64,000 bases of DNA from Carboxylicivirga mesophila (GTDB lineage: Bacteria > Bacteroidota > Bacteroidia > Bacteroidales > Marinilabiliaceae). Under the pieces are notes generated by a model, which searched no databases, was not told the DNA's origin, and saw only the letters and a program-made list of their open reading frames with translations. Below, one piece after another: positions 63,185 to 64,000 of this stretch. The stretch covers positions 124,001 to 188,000 of the forward strand of contig NZ_JAGUCN010000001.1 in the NCBI RefSeq assembly GCF_018271975.1. Direction: 5' to 3'. Position 1 is the first letter of the stretch; the number at the start of each line of letters is the position of its first letter. The translations under genes were made by a program, and so were the position numbers.

Positions 63185-64000
63185 GTGGACAGTACAGATA
63201 TTAAGGTTTTATTAGCAGAAAATGCCAGGTTAAAGCGGATGATGAAGCGGGTGTACCGAGGTGCCTGGGGTATACCTTTTTATCCTGAAAATACTGATGA
63301 GGCTGTTCCGGCCGGTTACTTACCACTTTACCTTTCCACCATTCTTTCCTCAGAAGATTCGTTTGAGGAGCGTATAGCTAAGTCATTAAGTGTACTGGGG
63401 CAGTTTGCTGATGTTAGTCGCATCTATATCTTCGAAAATCATGAAGGTGATAGCCTTTGTTCCAATACCTTTGAATGGTGCAACGATGGTGTAAATCCTG
63501 AGAAAGATAATCTTCAGAATATATCCTACGACGAGTTCGTTGAGTGGCGGAGGATGTTGATTGAGGAAGGTAGCATACAGGCCTCTGACATTAACCAATT
63601 GCCAGATGGTATAAGAGACATTCTAGCTCAGCAAAGCATAAAGTCGGTATTGGTTTATCCGATAATGGTAAAGGATCACTATTTTGGATTTATTGGGTTT
63701 GACGAATGCAGCTTCAATAGGGAATGGTTGCCTCACGAAACAGACTTGTTGCAGATGGCAGCGCGCTTGATCGCTAATACTTATGAGCAAGAAGCCGTAT
63801 CCAGTGAGATTCGTAAAAGTCATGCCGAAATATTGAAAATTAACAAGGAGCTGGCCGATAAAGAACGTTTCCTGCAGAGCATTCTGAGTTCGGCACCAAT
63901 TGGTATTTTGTTGGTGCGCAACCGGGTGATTGAATATATTAATGAGGCCACCCTTGCACAGTCAGGCTACACCAGAGAAGAATTGGTTGGGCATTCATTA
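63185..64000 (+). CDS. GAF/PAS sensor protein, probably histidine kinase (partial)
   Basis: The frame is open from a GTG at 63185 (another GTG at 63182) to the right edge, giving 272 residues. It begins DSTDIKVLLAENARLKRMMK and holds a GAF domain (about 55-205, with VSRIYIFENHEGD and LVYPIMVKDHYFGFIGFDEC), a coiled linker and the start of a PAS domain (SSAPIGILLVRNRVIEYINE). Proteins with this layout usually continue into a HisKA kinase. No ATG occurs near the start; the first, at 63239, would cut the N-terminus. Upstream are RsgA and two kinases. Confidence 0.8.
   Translation, partial: MDSTDIKVLLAENARLKRMMKRVYRGAWGIPFYPENTDEAVPAGYLPLYLSTILSSEDSFEERIAKSLSVLGQFADVSRIYIFENHEGDSLCSNTFEWCNDGVNPEKDNLQNISYDEFVEWRRMLIEEGSIQASDINQLPDGIRDILAQQSIKSVLVYPIMVKDHYFGFIGFDECSFNREWLPHETDLLQMAARLIANTYEQEAVSSEIRKSHAEILKINKELADKERFLQSILSSAPIGILLVRNRVIEYINEATLAQSGYTREELVGHSL

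Noticed and set aside
1-64000. tRNA, rRNA or riboswitch genes in the gaps
   Set aside because: No cloverleaf, rRNA-like or riboswitch-like sequence was recognised in any intergenic region; a model-based search would be needed to exclude small RNAs.

Overview
The window reads as a chromosomal segment of a marine or anaerobic-leaning Bacteroidota, most like Bacteroidales/Marinilabiliales. Supporting signs are a T9SS type A C-terminal sorting domain, a NigD-like lipoprotein, LytS/LytTR pairs, DUF4252, PadR-PspC genes, many SPII lipoproteins, and promoters of the Bacteroidota TAnnTTTG class with little Shine-Dalgarno signal. Both edges cut genes. No rRNA or tRNA gene and no CRISPR array was seen.

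Layout. 1-6.6 kb: tail of an unknown protein, a DEAD-box helicase, a lone ExbB-like membrane protein, a LytS/LytTR two-component pair, then a + strand run with an amidohydrolase, an EF-hand-like membrane protein, a DUF2007 protein and a small membrane protein. 6.7-13.4 kb: a six-gene minus-strand operon for sulfur-compound electron transfer. It encodes an octaheme tetrathionate-reductase-family cytochrome c, a membrane cytochrome b, three exported rhodanese proteins with five rhodanese domains, and a porin. A Crp/Fnr regulator is divergent, with an FNR-like site in the shared gap. 13.4-21.5 kb: HutG, a lipoprotein, a hybrid sensor kinase, a radical SAM/SPASM protein, an OmpA-type lipoprotein and DXS. 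21.6-25.5 kb: an accessory island of small unknown genes in an integron-cassette-like frame, with foldback DNA, a 22-bp tandem array and a DUF4469 gene remnant. 25.5-33 kb: NigD-like and DUF2846 lipoproteins, a sulfatase, AlaS and an M23 peptidase.

33-50.9 kb: a bleomycin-hydrolase-like peptidase, a Xaa-Pro aminopeptidase, urocanase (HutU), a T9SS cargo protein with a lamin-tail domain, a TPR protein, a MerR/Nif3/zinc-ribbon operon, a CapA-like protein, a sodium:solute symporter, an arsenic operon (arsR-arsC-ACR3) with a tandem palindromic operator, and TrpS. 51-55.6 kb: a DedA/YqaA-like protein, a PadR-PspC-PspC operon and a DUF4252 protein. 55.7-64 kb: fabH-rpmF-DUF177, two sensor kinases, RsgA, and the start of a GAF/PAS sensor protein cut by the edge.

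The most interesting items are the octaheme/rhodanese operon with its regulator, the cassette-like island, and three intergenic arrays (about 23.9, 36.3 and 54.9 kb). The three arrays have unrelated sequences but the same build: short dyad-symmetric units about 22 bp apart. One holds two perfect 19-bp inverted repeats interlocked in A-B-A'-B' order. All family assignments come from reading motifs by eye; no searches were run.
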